Part shown: piece after piece, positions 24,346 to 31,795 of the stretch | Numbering within the stretch: the stretch's first letter is position 1 | Layout: every line of letters begins with the position of its first letter | Assembly: GCF_001552135.1 (NCBI RefSeq) | Contig: NZ_BCQP01000047.1 | Coordinates: 23,672-87,671, forward strand | DNA from: Actinomadura chibensis NBRC 106107 | GTDB taxonomy: Bacteria; Actinomycetota; Actinomycetes; Streptosporangiales; Streptosporangiaceae | Length of the DNA: 64,000 nucleotides | Reading direction: 5' to 3' | The notes under the pieces: model-generated | The model's database searches: none | The model's input: the letters and a program-made list of their open reading frames with translations, nothing else | Told to the model about the DNA's origin: nothing | Made by a program: the position numbers and the translations under genes

Positions 24346-25238
24346 TCGGCGCGGGACTCCTCGCGCACGTCCCCACGATCGTGCTCCCCGAGGTCACCCG
24401 GCGCGAACTGAACAACGGCGAGGACACCACGCTCGTCTCCGGGCTGGAGCGCCTCCGCCTGGACGTCTTCGAGAAGGACGACTACGACACCGTCGTCGTC
24501 CTCGACTCGCACTGGGCGACGACCGTCGAGTTCGTCACCACCGCGCAGGAGCGGCGCGCCGGGCTGTACACGTCCGAGGAGCTGCCGCGCGGCATGTGCC
24601 GGATGCCGTACGACTTCCCCGGCGACCCCGAGCTGGCGCGGGCGGTCGCCCGGTACGCCGACAAGCACGGCACGTACATCACCCCGATCGACGACCCCTA
24701 CCTGCCGATCTTCTACGCGACCGTGAACCTGTGGACGCACCTCGGCGTCCGCGACGACCCCTACCTCGGCCTGCCCGGCAAGCGGTGGATGTCGATCGGG
24801 GTGTGCCAGACCGCCGACACCGAGGACTTCCTGCGCCTCGGCCGGGCGCTCGGCGACGCGGTCGCCGCGACCGACCGGCGGGTGCTGCTGATCGCGTCCG
24901 GCGCGCTGTCGCACACGTTCTGGCCGCTGCGGGTGATCCGCGACCACGAGGCGTCCGGGCCCGAGCACATCTTCACGCCGGAGGCGCGGGCGGCCGACGA
25001 GCAGCGCATCGCGTGGCTGAAGGACGGCGACCACGGCCGCGTCCTCGACGCCATGCCGGAGTTCCTGACCTTCAAGCCCGAGGCCCGCTTCGGCCACTAC
25101 CTCATGATGATCGGCGCCCTGGGCGAGCACGCCTGCACGGCCCCGGGACGCCTCTACAGCGAGTACGAGAACTCCGTCGGAACCGGCCAGGTGCACATCT
25201 GGTTCGACCGCCCCGAGAACGGATGGACCAGCCGATGA
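24333..25238 (+). CDS. hpaD: 3,4-dihydroxyphenylacetate 2,3-dioxygenase (class III extradiol, HpaD-like)
   Basis: Non-haem iron ring-cleavage dioxygenase of 301 residues, LigB superfamily. Likely metal and acid/base residues are seen in GLLAHVPTIV near residue 12, LDSHWATT near 57 and ASGALSHTFWPL near 190. Length and the motif set fit HpaD of homoprotocatechuate meta-cleavage, which opens the catechol ring of 3,4-dihydroxyphenylacetate. It is translationally overlapped with hpaE (ATG inside hpaE) and with hpaG (ATGA). The other steps HpaF, HpaH, HpaI and the HpaBC hydroxylase are absent from the window. Confidence 0.87.
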   Translation: MGEVVGAGLLAHVPTIVLPEVTRRELNNGEDTTLVSGLERLRLDVFEKDDYDTVVVLDSHWATTVEFVTTAQERRAGLYTSEELPRGMCRMPYDFPGDPELARAVARYADKHGTYITPIDDPYLPIFYATVNLWTHLGVRDDPYLGLPGKRWMSIGVCQTADTEDFLRLGRALGDAVAATDRRVLLIASGALSHTFWPLRVIRDHEASGPEHIFTPEARAADEQRIAWLKDGDHGRVLDAMPEFLTFKPEARFGHYLMMIGALGEHACTAPGRLYSEYENSVGTGQVHIWFDRPENGWTSR

Positions 25239-26083
25239 CCGAGTACCGACGGATCCTGCTGGACGGCGCCGCCACGGTCGTCGTCCGGGACGGCGACGAG
25301 CTCGTCAGCGGGGACGGACGGCGCGTCGGCGTCGACGACGCCGTGCATCTGCCGCCCTGCGAGCCGTCCAAGGTCGTGGCGGTGCACCTCAACCACCGGA
25401 GCCGCGTCGAGGAGTTCCAGACGAGGCTGCCGTCCGCTCCTACGTACTTCCACAAGCCGATCTCTGCGCTGAACGCGCATGGCGGCGCCGTCGTTCGTCC
25501 TGAGCGGTGCAAGTACCTCAACTACGAGGGCGAGATCGCGATCGTCATCGGGCGGACGGCGCGGAACGTGTCGCCGAAGGAGGCCGGGGACTACATCGCC
25601 GGGTACACGGTCGCCAATGACTACGGGCTGCACGACTTCCGCGACACCGACGCGGGGTCGATGCTGCGCGTGAAGGGGTCCGACACCTTGTGTCCCCTGG
25701 GGCCCGGCCTTGTCACCGACTGGGACTTCCACGGGAAGTACCTGCGGACGTACGTCAACGGCGAACTCGTCCAGGACGGCAGTACGGACGAGATGGAGTG
25801 GGACATGCACTACCTCGTCGCCGACATCGCCCGCACCATCACGCTCTATCCCGGGGACGTGCTGCTCTCCGGGACGCCCGCCAACTCGCGTCCCGTCCAG
25901 CCGGGGGACGTGGTGGAGGTCGAGGCGGAAGGGCTCGGACGGCTCCGCAACCACATCGTCGCCGGGCCCGTCCCGATCCGGGACGACTGCGGCGCCCAGC
26001 CCACCGAGTCGGAGGAGGTCATGTCCACCGTCCTCGGTGGGGACTGGGAGTTCCGCGGGATCCGCCCGCCGCGTTCCTCCTGA
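25235..26083 (+). CDS. hpaG: Fumarylacetoacetate-hydrolase-family protein, HpaG-like decarboxylase/isomerase
   Basis: Protein of 282 residues with the FAH fold: metal-binding acidic residues in YEGEIAIVIGR near 100 and NDYGLHDFRDTD near 130, the catalytic loop VKGSDTLCPLGP near 150, and LLSGTPAN near 212. Operon position makes it the 5-oxopent-3-ene-1,2,5-tricarboxylate decarboxylase or HHDD isomerase of the homoprotocatechuate route; only one FAH domain is present, unlike the duplicated enteric HpaG. ATG 25235 overlaps the hpaD stop; ATG 25223 is an alternative four codons upstream. Confidence 0.85.
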   Translation: MTEYRRILLDGAATVVVRDGDELVSGDGRRVGVDDAVHLPPCEPSKVVAVHLNHRSRVEEFQTRLPSAPTYFHKPISALNAHGGAVVRPERCKYLNYEGEIAIVIGRTARNVSPKEAGDYIAGYTVANDYGLHDFRDTDAGSMLRVKGSDTLCPLGPGLVTDWDFHGKYLRTYVNGELVQDGSTDEMEWDMHYLVADIARTITLYPGDVLLSGTPANSRPVQPGDVVEVEAEGLGRLRNHIVAGPVPIRDDCGAQPTESEEVMSTVLGGDWEFRGIRPPRSS

Positions 26084-26086
26084 TTC

Positions 26087-27019
26087 CTAGGAGGTCAGGG
26101 CCGCCGCGCGGGTCACCACCTCGCGGCAGAACGCGCCCACCGCGTCCGGGTCGTCGGTGAACTGGGACGGCTTGATGCAGAACGTCGTGAACCCCTGCTC
26201 GACCTGCGCTGGGATGCTCTCCAGCGCGGGTTCGAGCGGGGACACGGAGTCGTCGTCGGGGAACACCGGGCGGCAGCCCCCGATCATCTCCAGGTCGGCG
26301 GCGTCGCGGCCGGCGGCGGACATCGCGGTCTTCAGGCGGGCCACCTCGTCCGGCGTCGGGCGGCCCAGCGGGTGGAAGCCGTGCCCGTACTTCACGAGGC
26401 GGTCCAGCAGGCGGTCGTGGAGGTGCTGCCCGCCGAACCACATGCGCGGCCCGTCCGGACGGTACGCGCGAGGCTCGAAGTAGACGTCCTCGAAGGAGAA
26501 GTGGGTCCCGGAGTAGGAGACCGGGGAGCCGCGCCAGAGCAGGTCCCAGATCTCCAGTTGCTCGTCCAGGATCGCACCCCGCTTCTCGAACGGGACGCCC
26601 ATCGCGGCGTACTCGTCCCGGCTCCAGCTCACGGTCGGCTGGACGACGAGGCGGCCCTCCGACAGGAGGTCGAGCGTGCCGATGTCGCGGGCCAGCGCCA
26701 GCGGGTGGCGGAGGGGGGCGAGGACGGCCGCCGCGGCGAGCCTGATCCGGGTGGTGGCGGACGCGATCGCGCCGAGCAGCATCAGCGAGCCCGGCCACGG
26801 GGTGAACGGGTCCTGGTTGCCCGGGTAGGCGTAGTCGCGGGGGTTGCCCATCACGCCCTTCGCGCCCGCGTCCGGGCCTAGGACGATGTGCTCGCTGACC
26901 ATGACGGCGTCGAAGCCCGCGTCCTCCGCCTCCCGCGCCCAGCGGACGAGGACGGGCAGGTCGCGGCCGGTGGTCAGGGTCCAGTTCTCGCTGAGCACGA
27001 GCACGAAACGTGGCGTCAT
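26087..27019 (-). CDS. Luciferase-like (LLM) flavin/F420-dependent oxidoreductase
   Basis: TIM-barrel oxidoreductase of 310 residues. Family features: SEHIVLG near residue 43, the TTRIRLAAAAVLAPLRHP segment near 90, LDLLSEGRLVVQPTVSW near 115, EKRGAILDEQLEIWDLLW near 143 and WFGGQ near 190. It may use F420 or FMN; substrate unknown, but its promoter carries the best operator copy, which places it in the aromatic-amine regulon. ATG 27019 is only 4 bp from the operator, and TACGAT-N6-ATG predicts a leaderless mRNA. A GTG-type start 12 codons upstream (27055) would run through the operator and is less likely. It ends 3 bp from hpaG. Confidence 0.85.
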   Translation of the reverse strand: MTPRFVLVLSENWTLTTGRDLPVLVRWAREAEDAGFDAVMVSEHIVLGPDAGAKGVMGNPRDYAYPGNQDPFTPWPGSLMLLGAIASATTRIRLAAAAVLAPLRHPLALARDIGTLDLLSEGRLVVQPTVSWSRDEYAAMGVPFEKRGAILDEQLEIWDLLWRGSPVSYSGTHFSFEDVYFEPRAYRPDGPRMWFGGQHLHDRLLDRLVKYGHGFHPLGRPTPDEVARLKTAMSAAGRDAADLEMIGGCRPVFPDDDSVSPLEPALESIPAQVEQGFTTFCIKPSQFTDDPDAVGAFCREVVTRAAALTS

Positions 27020-27022
27020 CCC

Positions 27023-27048
27023 GGTATCGTATGGGCCCAAACGATACC
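27023..27048 (-). promoter_or_regulatory. Super-cluster operator site D (extended 26-bp palindrome)
   Basis: The 18-bp core TCGTATGGGCCCAAACGA (27027-27044) has 17 of 18 matches to the symmetric form. Flanking GGTA and TACC extend the dyad to 26 bp with only one mismatched pair. On the minus strand the arm TACGAT serves as the -10 box of the LLM oxidoreductase gene, six bases from its ATG. Confidence 0.75.
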
Positions 27049-27144
27049 GGGGCAAGGGGTGGGCAGGGGTGTCGGAGCCGGGGTGGTCTGGGAGCCCAGG
27101 TGTGGTCCGGGTGTGGTCCGGGTGGTAGCCCGGGGTGGCCTAGG

Positions 27145-27717
27145 TCAGGTGCGGGAGCGGCGGCCTGAGCGGCGGGGTGGGGGCGGGGACTGCTCGCGGA
27201 GGGCCGCCCGGCGCTGCTCGCCCTCGTCCTCCAGGTGCTCGATGACGGAGCGGAGCGTCTCGGCGAGGTCCTTGTTGTCGTCGGCGCTCAAACGTTCCAC
27301 GACGAACGCCTCCTCGGCGTTGAACGCCGGGAACAGGCCGCGCATCAGCTCCTGGCCCTTCGAGGTCAGGCGCAGCAGGACGAGCCGTCCGTCGGTTGCG
27401 TGCGAGCCGCGCTCGATCAGGCCGCGGCCCTCCAGCGTCTTCACGACGCCGGTGAGCGTGCCCTTGGAGATGCCCGCCTCCTCGGCGACGTGGCGCGTCT
27501 CCATCTCGTCCCAGATCCAGACGACCCAGAGGACGACGAACGCCGTCCAGGTCAGGTCGGCGCCGCGCAGGACCGAACTCTCGAAGTGCTGGCGGATGGC
27601 GGCGGCGGCGCGGTAGATGTTGGAGACCGCCATCATCGCGTCGTGCCGCAGCGGGACGTCGCCGAGGCGCCGCTGGATGGCCTGCTCGGTCTCTTGCAGT
27701 GTGTGGTGCCCGGTCAC
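27145..27717 (-). CDS. MarR-family transcriptional regulator, likely controller of the super-cluster
   Basis: Winged-helix protein of 190 residues: N-terminal dimerisation helix (residues 25-50), DNA-reading helix in VAEEAGISKGTLTGVVKTLEGRGL near 95-118, the wing SHATDGRLVLLRLT near 123, and a C-terminal dimer helix; ends in a Pro/Arg-rich tail. MarR proteins bind 16-20-bp palindromes and are released by phenolic ligands; HpaR of the enteric homoprotocatechuate operon is of this family. A copy of the shared operator (site E) lies in its own promoter, which suggests autorepression. GTG 27717 preceded by GAGAGGA. Confidence 0.85.
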   Translation of the reverse strand: MTGHHTLQETEQAIQRRLGDVPLRHDAMMAVSNIYRAAAAIRQHFESSVLRGADLTWTAFVVLWVVWIWDEMETRHVAEEAGISKGTLTGVVKTLEGRGLIERGSHATDGRLVLLRLTSKGQELMRGLFPAFNAEEAFVVERLSADDNKDLAETLRSVIEHLEDEGEQRRAALREQSPPPPRRSGRRSRT

Positions 27718-28082
27718 GTGCGTCCTCTCTTTGGACAGAATGTGAATCTACCCCTTACCGCGCCTCGTTTGGCTCCGTACGATCCCTGTGGCGCGGAAAA
27801 TCGGCCGGGGGGCCGTGTGTGTGCGCCGGGGGTGTGTGTGGTGATCGGGGCGGGTGTGTCCGCTTCGTCGGGCGGCCGGGGGGTGTTGGACCGGCGTCCG
27901 CGAGGTCGCGAGGTTGCCTTCTTTGGGGTGGTGGCGGCCCTCCTGCCGAGGACGTCGCTGGTCCTGGGGTCGCCGTTTAATTGCTAGTTGCTTGATCGTC
28001 CACCTGCGGTCAGATCGGCAGTGGATGGCGTGATCCGGGGTGTTGATCGCTAGGTTGTTCTGCTAGTTGATCACTCCTGGAG
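27718..28082. other. 365-bp divergent intergenic region
   Basis: Contains operator site E on the MarR side and then a GT-rich stretch (27820-27870). From about 27970 the base composition drops, and TTGATC/TGATC words recur with CTAGTTG and CTAGGTTG (28000-28075) in front of the methyltransferase gene. No open frame here is convincing. It marks the left edge of the lower-GC island. Confidence 0.5.
27765..27782 (-). promoter_or_regulatory. Super-cluster operator site E (MarR promoter)
   Basis: TCGTTTGGCTCCGTACGA, 16 of 18 matches to the shared pattern, 48 bp upstream of the MarR gene start; a TAGATT -10-like box lies between them. Its presence in the regulator's own promoter is the main reason to propose this MarR protein as the regulator. 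Confidence 0.7.
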
Positions 28083-28895
28083 GTGGTGGCGGTGGCGGAG
28101 GCGCCTCGTATCGACACGTCCGTTCCGCATTCGGCGAGGGTGTGGAACTTTCTGTTAGGCGGCAAGGAGAATTATGATGTCGATCGGCGGGCGGCCGAGC
28201 AGTTTCAGGCCATGTTCCCGCAGATCGTGGATATCGCGCTCGCCGATCGCGCCTTCCTCGGGCGGGCGGTGAGGCATCTCGCCGGGGAAGGCGGGATCCG
28301 CCAGTTCCTGGATATCGGTACCGGGCTGCCTACCATGGACAACACGCACGAGGTGGCGCAGCGGGTCGCTCCGGAGTCGCGGATCGTTTATGTGGACAAC
28401 GATCCGCTGGTTCTCACGCATGCTCGGGCGCTGCTGAGCAGTAGTGCCGAGGGCGAGTGCGACTATATCCAGGCCGACCTTCGCGATCCGGGCGGGATCT
28501 TGGAGCGGGCCGCCGATACTCTGGACTTCTCTCGGCCGGTCGGGATCATGCTGCTGGGGATCATGCATTTCGTGCACGAGGACCGGGAGGCCCAGCTCAT
28601 TCTGCGTCGGCTGATGGACGCGGTTCCGCCGGGCAGTTATCTGGTCATGACGCATGCCACGCTGGACTTCGACGCGGGGGAGACCGCTCAGGAGGAGGCG
28701 CAGGCCGAGTGGAACCAGAAGTCCGCGAACCCGATGGTGCCGCGAGGGCGGGACGAGATCGAGTCGCTTGTGGAAGGGCTCGACGTGCTGGAGCCGGGGC
28801 TGGTCTCCATGTCTCGGTGGCGTCCCGAGCACACGCCATGGGGAGAGCCTGAAGAAGTCGCCGGATATGCTTTGGTGGCGCGTAAGCCTTTCTAG
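28083..28895 (+). CDS. SAM-dependent methyltransferase, SAV2177/DUF574 type
   Basis: Protein of 270 residues of the actinobacterial family that opens with a conserved PHSARVWNFLLGGKENYDVDR segment. SAM-binding is indicated by FLDIGTGLPTMDNTHEVA near 75 and VYVDNDPLVLTHARALL near 103. Members are abundant in Streptomyces and Actinomadura and their substrates are mostly unknown. Start GTG 28083 after TGGAG; GTG codons at 28086 and 28092 are alternatives. Third-position bias is weaker than in flanking genes, suggesting a different history from the surrounding cluster. Confidence 0.88.
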   Translation: MVAVAEAPRIDTSVPHSARVWNFLLGGKENYDVDRRAAEQFQAMFPQIVDIALADRAFLGRAVRHLAGEGGIRQFLDIGTGLPTMDNTHEVAQRVAPESRIVYVDNDPLVLTHARALLSSSAEGECDYIQADLRDPGGILERAADTLDFSRPVGIMLLGIMHFVHEDREAQLILRRLMDAVPPGSYLVMTHATLDFDAGETAQEEAQAEWNQKSANPMVPRGRDEIESLVEGLDVLEPGLVSMSRWRPEHTPWGEPEEVAGYALVARKPF

Positions 28896-28963
28896 GTTTT
28901 CTCGGTTATTTGTTTTTCGGCTTTTTGTTTTTCGGTTTTTCTGTGTTCTAGTTCTTCAGACGG

Positions 28964-29130
28964 GGTGGGGGCGGCGCTGCGTACGGGGCCGCCCCTCCAA
29001 AGTCAAGGGCGCCTTCGGCGTCGCTTCGCGATGGCCTTCGGCCACCCTTGACTTTGGAGCCTCTGCGGCCCCTGGTGCAGCTTTCGTCGGGCAGGCTCCG
29101 CCTGCCCCTGCCCGACGCGCCGCCCCCACC
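28964..29130. repeat. 167-bp composite palindromic element
   Basis: Nested perfect stems: outer GGTGGGGGCGGCGC (28964-28977) with 29117-29130; next GGGGCCGC (28985-28992) with 29065-29072; inner CTCCAAAGTCAAGGG (28995-29009) with 29045-29059; a right-hand hairpin CGTCGGGCAGG with CCTGCCCGACG inside 29085-29116. Small GGC-TTC-GCC hairpins fill the inner loop. It looks like a REP/MITE-type dispersed element, as the stems are too regular for chance. Confidence 0.75.
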
Positions 29131-29241
29131 ACCAGCCAAGAGGGTTGAAAATCCGTTCGGGAATTTTCTGTGGTGGCTCGGCTTTCTTGTGGGTGACACT
29201 ATTGCAGCTTTTTTCGTGGTGCTGGCGTTGGGCGGAGCTTC

Positions 29242-29247
29242 TATAAT
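29242..29247 (+). promoter_or_regulatory. Consensus -10 box of a leaderless HNH gene
   Basis: TATAAT, rare in this GC-rich sequence, lies exactly 6 bases before the ATG at 29254, so the transcript should begin at the start codon. No ribosome-binding site is present. No clear -35 box was seen. Confidence 0.6.
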
Positions 29248-29253
29248 TGAGGT

Positions 29254-30501
29254 ATGGAAAGTGTCGTGATCGAACTGGGCGGGGCCTCTGCCATGGAGTT
29301 GGTGGAGGCCGCCTCGGCGATCGCGGCTGAGCTCGCCCGGCGTTCAGCTCCTGAGTCGGCTTCTGCGTGTCTGGAGCTCACGGAGACCCTGGCCCGTGCG
29401 AATGATATGCATGAGGTCGCCATTGCCGGTTTTGTGGCCGTTGTTGATCGGGCGCAGGAGGTCCGGCGGTGGGGTTTTCCGTCCACTCAGGCGTGGCTGC
29501 GTAATCGTCTGGGCATGCGGGACGCGCGTGCCAAGGAGCGGCTTTCGCTGGCCCGGCAGTTCGAGCGGGTTGGTGAGATGGCTGGGCGGTGGGCCGCCGG
29601 GGAGCTTTCGTTCGGGTATGCCGCCACCATTGCGGGGGCGGTCGCTCGGCTTGACGATGACGACTGCCGGGCCGCTGAAGAGATCCTGTTGGGGATGGTC
29701 GATCAGGAGTTCTCGGCCGGGAAGGTCGCCTCGTTCGGCCGCCGGATCCGGGACGTGATCGCCGAACGCGACGGGACCGAGCCGCCCGATGGTGACAGTC
29801 GGCGTGGATATGAGCGGTCCTGGATCGACTCCACCCGGTCATTGGACGGCGGCCGCTACATCAGGGGCTGGCTGAACGCCGAGGACGCGGCCGTCCTGGA
29901 CGGGACGCTCGGCCCCCTCGCCAAACCGGCCGGGCCCGACGACCACCGCGACCTGTCCGAGCGGACGGCCGCCGCCCTGACGTCCGTTCTGGCGGGTGGG
30001 CACAAGGCCACCAAGGTCACCGTCGTCTGCGATCTCGACACCCTGACCGGTGGTGCCGCTCCGGCCCGGCTGGCGGACGGTACGCCCATTCCCGCCGAGC
30101 ATGCACGTCGCATCGCGCTTAGTGCAGGGGTGTCGCCTCTGCTGCTCGGGCGCGGGAACCATCCCCTTTACCTGGGGCGTGCCGTCCGGTTCGCCTCCGC
30201 CGGGCAGCGCCAGGTGCTCGAAACGCTCTACGCGACGTGCGCCGTCCAAGGGTGCGAGGTGCCGGGGACGCTGTGCGAAGTCGATCACGTGGACGGGTGG
30301 GCACTCGGCAACGGCCCCACTGACATCGACCGGCTCGCCCTCTGCTGCGGATGGCACAACCGTTTCAAGCACACGAACGCCGAACAGATCCGCGTCGTGC
30401 GAACCGAGGACGGGCTCTACCGGTACCGCGTCCTTCCGCCGCCGGGTAGTAGAGCGGAAGTCGGTGTCGGGCGACCGCCGCCCCAACTGCAGGCCGCCTA
30501 G
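29254..30501 (+). CDS. DUF222/HNH endonuclease (13E12-repeat type protein)
   Basis: Protein of 415 residues: N-terminal helical DUF222-like domain (about residues 20-260) and a C-terminal HNH nuclease with CAVQGCEVPGTLCEVDHVD (Cys pair and the EVDHV core) and CGWHNRFKH. Such proteins are multi-copy in actinobacteria, related to REP13E12 family proteins of M. tuberculosis, and are often found with mobile or repeated DNA. Here it sits beside a composite palindrome in lower-GC sequence. The catalytic His and the HNH Asn/His residues are intact. The first ~180 codons are less GC-biased than the rest. Confidence 0.85.
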   Translation: MESVVIELGGASAMELVEAASAIAAELARRSAPESASACLELTETLARANDMHEVAIAGFVAVVDRAQEVRRWGFPSTQAWLRNRLGMRDARAKERLSLARQFERVGEMAGRWAAGELSFGYAATIAGAVARLDDDDCRAAEEILLGMVDQEFSAGKVASFGRRIRDVIAERDGTEPPDGDSRRGYERSWIDSTRSLDGGRYIRGWLNAEDAAVLDGTLGPLAKPAGPDDHRDLSERTAAALTSVLAGGHKATKVTVVCDLDTLTGGAAPARLADGTPIPAEHARRIALSAGVSPLLLGRGNHPLYLGRAVRFASAGQRQVLETLYATCAVQGCEVPGTLCEVDHVDGWALGNGPTDIDRLALCCGWHNRFKHTNAEQIRVVRTEDGLYRYRVLPPPGSRAEVGVGRPPPQLQAA

Positions 30502-30532
30502 TGATCTACGACGCTGGACCTGGCCGGTCGTG

Positions 30533-30973
30533 TCAGCGGTCCAGGTAGGGGTCGGTGATCTCGCGGAGGCGGGTGAGGATGTCGTGGAGTTGGTCCATGC
30601 GGCGTTTGCCCAGGTGGGCCGTCCAGCGGGCTTCTACCTCGGCTACCGCGGCGTCGCCCACGGGGCGGAGGGCGCGGGCCTGGGCGGTGAGGCGGACGAG
30701 GCGGGCGCGGGCGTCGGCCGGGTCGATCGTCCGCTCCACGTATCCGGCCTTCTCCAACTGGTCTACCAGGTATCCGGCCGTCTGCTTGGTCACCTGGGCT
30801 GACTCGGCCAGGTCGCTGAGCCGGGAACCGTCCTCGTCCACCCGCTGGAGGAGCTTGGCCTGCGCTTGCGTGATGTCGTCGTGGCCCGCCGCCGCCAGCT
30901 CCGCGAAGACGTGGTTCTCCAAGGACCGGTAGGCGATGAACAGCAGGACGCCGATGTTCGGTTCGGCCGCCAT
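30533..30973 (-). CDS. MarR-family transcriptional regulator
   Basis: Winged-helix regulator of 146 residues: LSDLAESAQVTKQTAGYLVDQLEKAGYV forms the reading helix region near 50-75, and the wing RTIDPADARARLVRLT follows. ATG 30973 is chosen because AAGGAG lies 4 nt upstream; an ATG at 30988 would add five residues. A dyad TTAGACAG-N5-CTGACTAA lies in the divergent gap and may be its operator, controlling itself and the maleylpyruvate-isomerase-like gene. It shows no copy of the super-cluster operator. Confidence 0.85.
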   Translation of the reverse strand: MAAEPNIGVLLFIAYRSLENHVFAELAAAGHDDITQAQAKLLQRVDEDGSRLSDLAESAQVTKQTAGYLVDQLEKAGYVERTIDPADARARLVRLTAQARALRPVGDAAVAEVEARWTAHLGKRRMDQLHDILTRLREITDPYLDR

Positions 30974-31009
30974 GCGACTCCTTGACATTGGTCAGAGGTT
31001 CGAATTAAT

Positions 31010-31030
31010 TTAGACAGAGAGGCTGACTAA
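31010..31030. promoter_or_regulatory. Candidate MarR operator between divergent genes
   Basis: TTAGACAG-AGAGG-CTGACTAA, an imperfect dyad (one mismatched pair) in the 84-bp AT-rich gap between the MarR gene and the divergent TIGR03083-like gene. A related word, TTGGTCAG, lies 24 bp to the left. Confidence 0.5.
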
Positions 31031-31057
31031 AAGTCGATCGTACCAAGGCGGGCGCGC

Positions 31058-31723
31058 GTGGATGCTGCGGCGATGTGGCGGGTCATCGACGCCGAGCGGA
31101 CGGGAGTGGCCGAGCTGCTCGCCGGGCTCACGGACGAGCAGTGGGAGCGGCCGTCGCTGTGCGCGGGGTGGCGGGTCCGCGAGGTGGCCGCCCACCTGGG
31201 GATCGGGCCGCGCGCCCGGCTCGGGTGGGTGCTGGTCGAGACGGTCAGGGCCGGGGGCGGCTTCAACCGGATGGTCGACCGCACCGCCCGGCGGGAGGCC
31301 GCCCGCCGGTCCCCTGAGCAGTTGACGGCGGAGCTGCGGGAGGCGTCCGGGTCCCGGCACCTCGCGCCGGGGCAGAAGCTCGGCTACGCGATGCTCGACA
31401 TCCTCGTCCACGGGCAGGACATCGCCGTCCCGCTCGGGCTCGACCGGGCCATGCCGCTGGAGGCGGCCCGCGGTTCGGCGGAGATCGCCTGGCGGATCGG
31501 GTTCCCCTTCCACGCTCGGCGGCGGCTGCGCGGGGTGCGGCTGGCCGCCACCGACGTCGACTGGACGGCGGGCGACGGGCCCGAGGTCGCCGGTCCCATC
31601 GCCGCGCTGCTCCTGCTGCTCACCGGGCGGGACGGCGCCGCGCTGGCGCGGCTCGACGGGCCCGGCGTCGCGGTGTTGGACGGGGCGAGATCTCACCCGT
31701 CCGGGGGAGCGGGCTCGCGCTGA
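31058..31723 (+). CDS. Maleylpyruvate-isomerase-like / DinB-fold protein (TIGR03083-like)
   Basis: Protein of 221 residues starting with the helical metal-binding fold of the mycothiol-dependent maleylpyruvate isomerase N-domain: ERTGVAELLAGLTDEQWERPSLCAGWRVREVAAHLG, where the WxVxxVAxHL element carries the conserved His; a later segment MLDILVHGQDIAVPLG supplies another. Family members act as thiol-dependent transferases or isomerases; the substrate is unknown. GTG 31058 start. Divergent from, and probably repressed by, the adjacent MarR regulator. Confidence 0.8.
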   Translation: MDAAAMWRVIDAERTGVAELLAGLTDEQWERPSLCAGWRVREVAAHLGIGPRARLGWVLVETVRAGGGFNRMVDRTARREAARRSPEQLTAELREASGSRHLAPGQKLGYAMLDILVHGQDIAVPLGLDRAMPLEAARGSAEIAWRIGFPFHARRRLRGVRLAATDVDWTAGDGPEVAGPIAALLLLLTGRDGAALARLDGPGVAVLDGARSHPSGGAGSR

Positions 31724-31795
31724 CGGGTGATCAGCTCCCCGGGGGCGCGGCGGTGGACTGGGGACGTCCACGAAACGTCGCCGGAAGGGGCATCG

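Larger units (their letters stand above)
28896..29253. other. 358-bp intergenic region with T-rich tract and composite palindrome
   Basis: Directly after the methyltransferase stop lies a T-rich tract with repeated GTTTTTCGG (28910-28945), very unlike the rest of the window. It is followed by a 167-bp composite palindrome (separate entry), then an AT-rich stretch with the promoter of the HNH gene. No gene is supported. Confidence 0.6.

Noticed and set aside
22897..26083. Assigning the hpa-like operon to a phenol or biphenyl meta-cleavage route
   Set aside because: The dioxygenase is of the LigB/class III type and is followed by an FAH-family decarboxylase, which fits homoprotocatechuate better than class I catechol dioxygenase routes.
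28964..29130. Reading the composite palindrome as a CRISPR repeat or a simple terminator
   Set aside because: There is no repeat-spacer periodicity, and multiple nested long stems exceed what a terminator needs.
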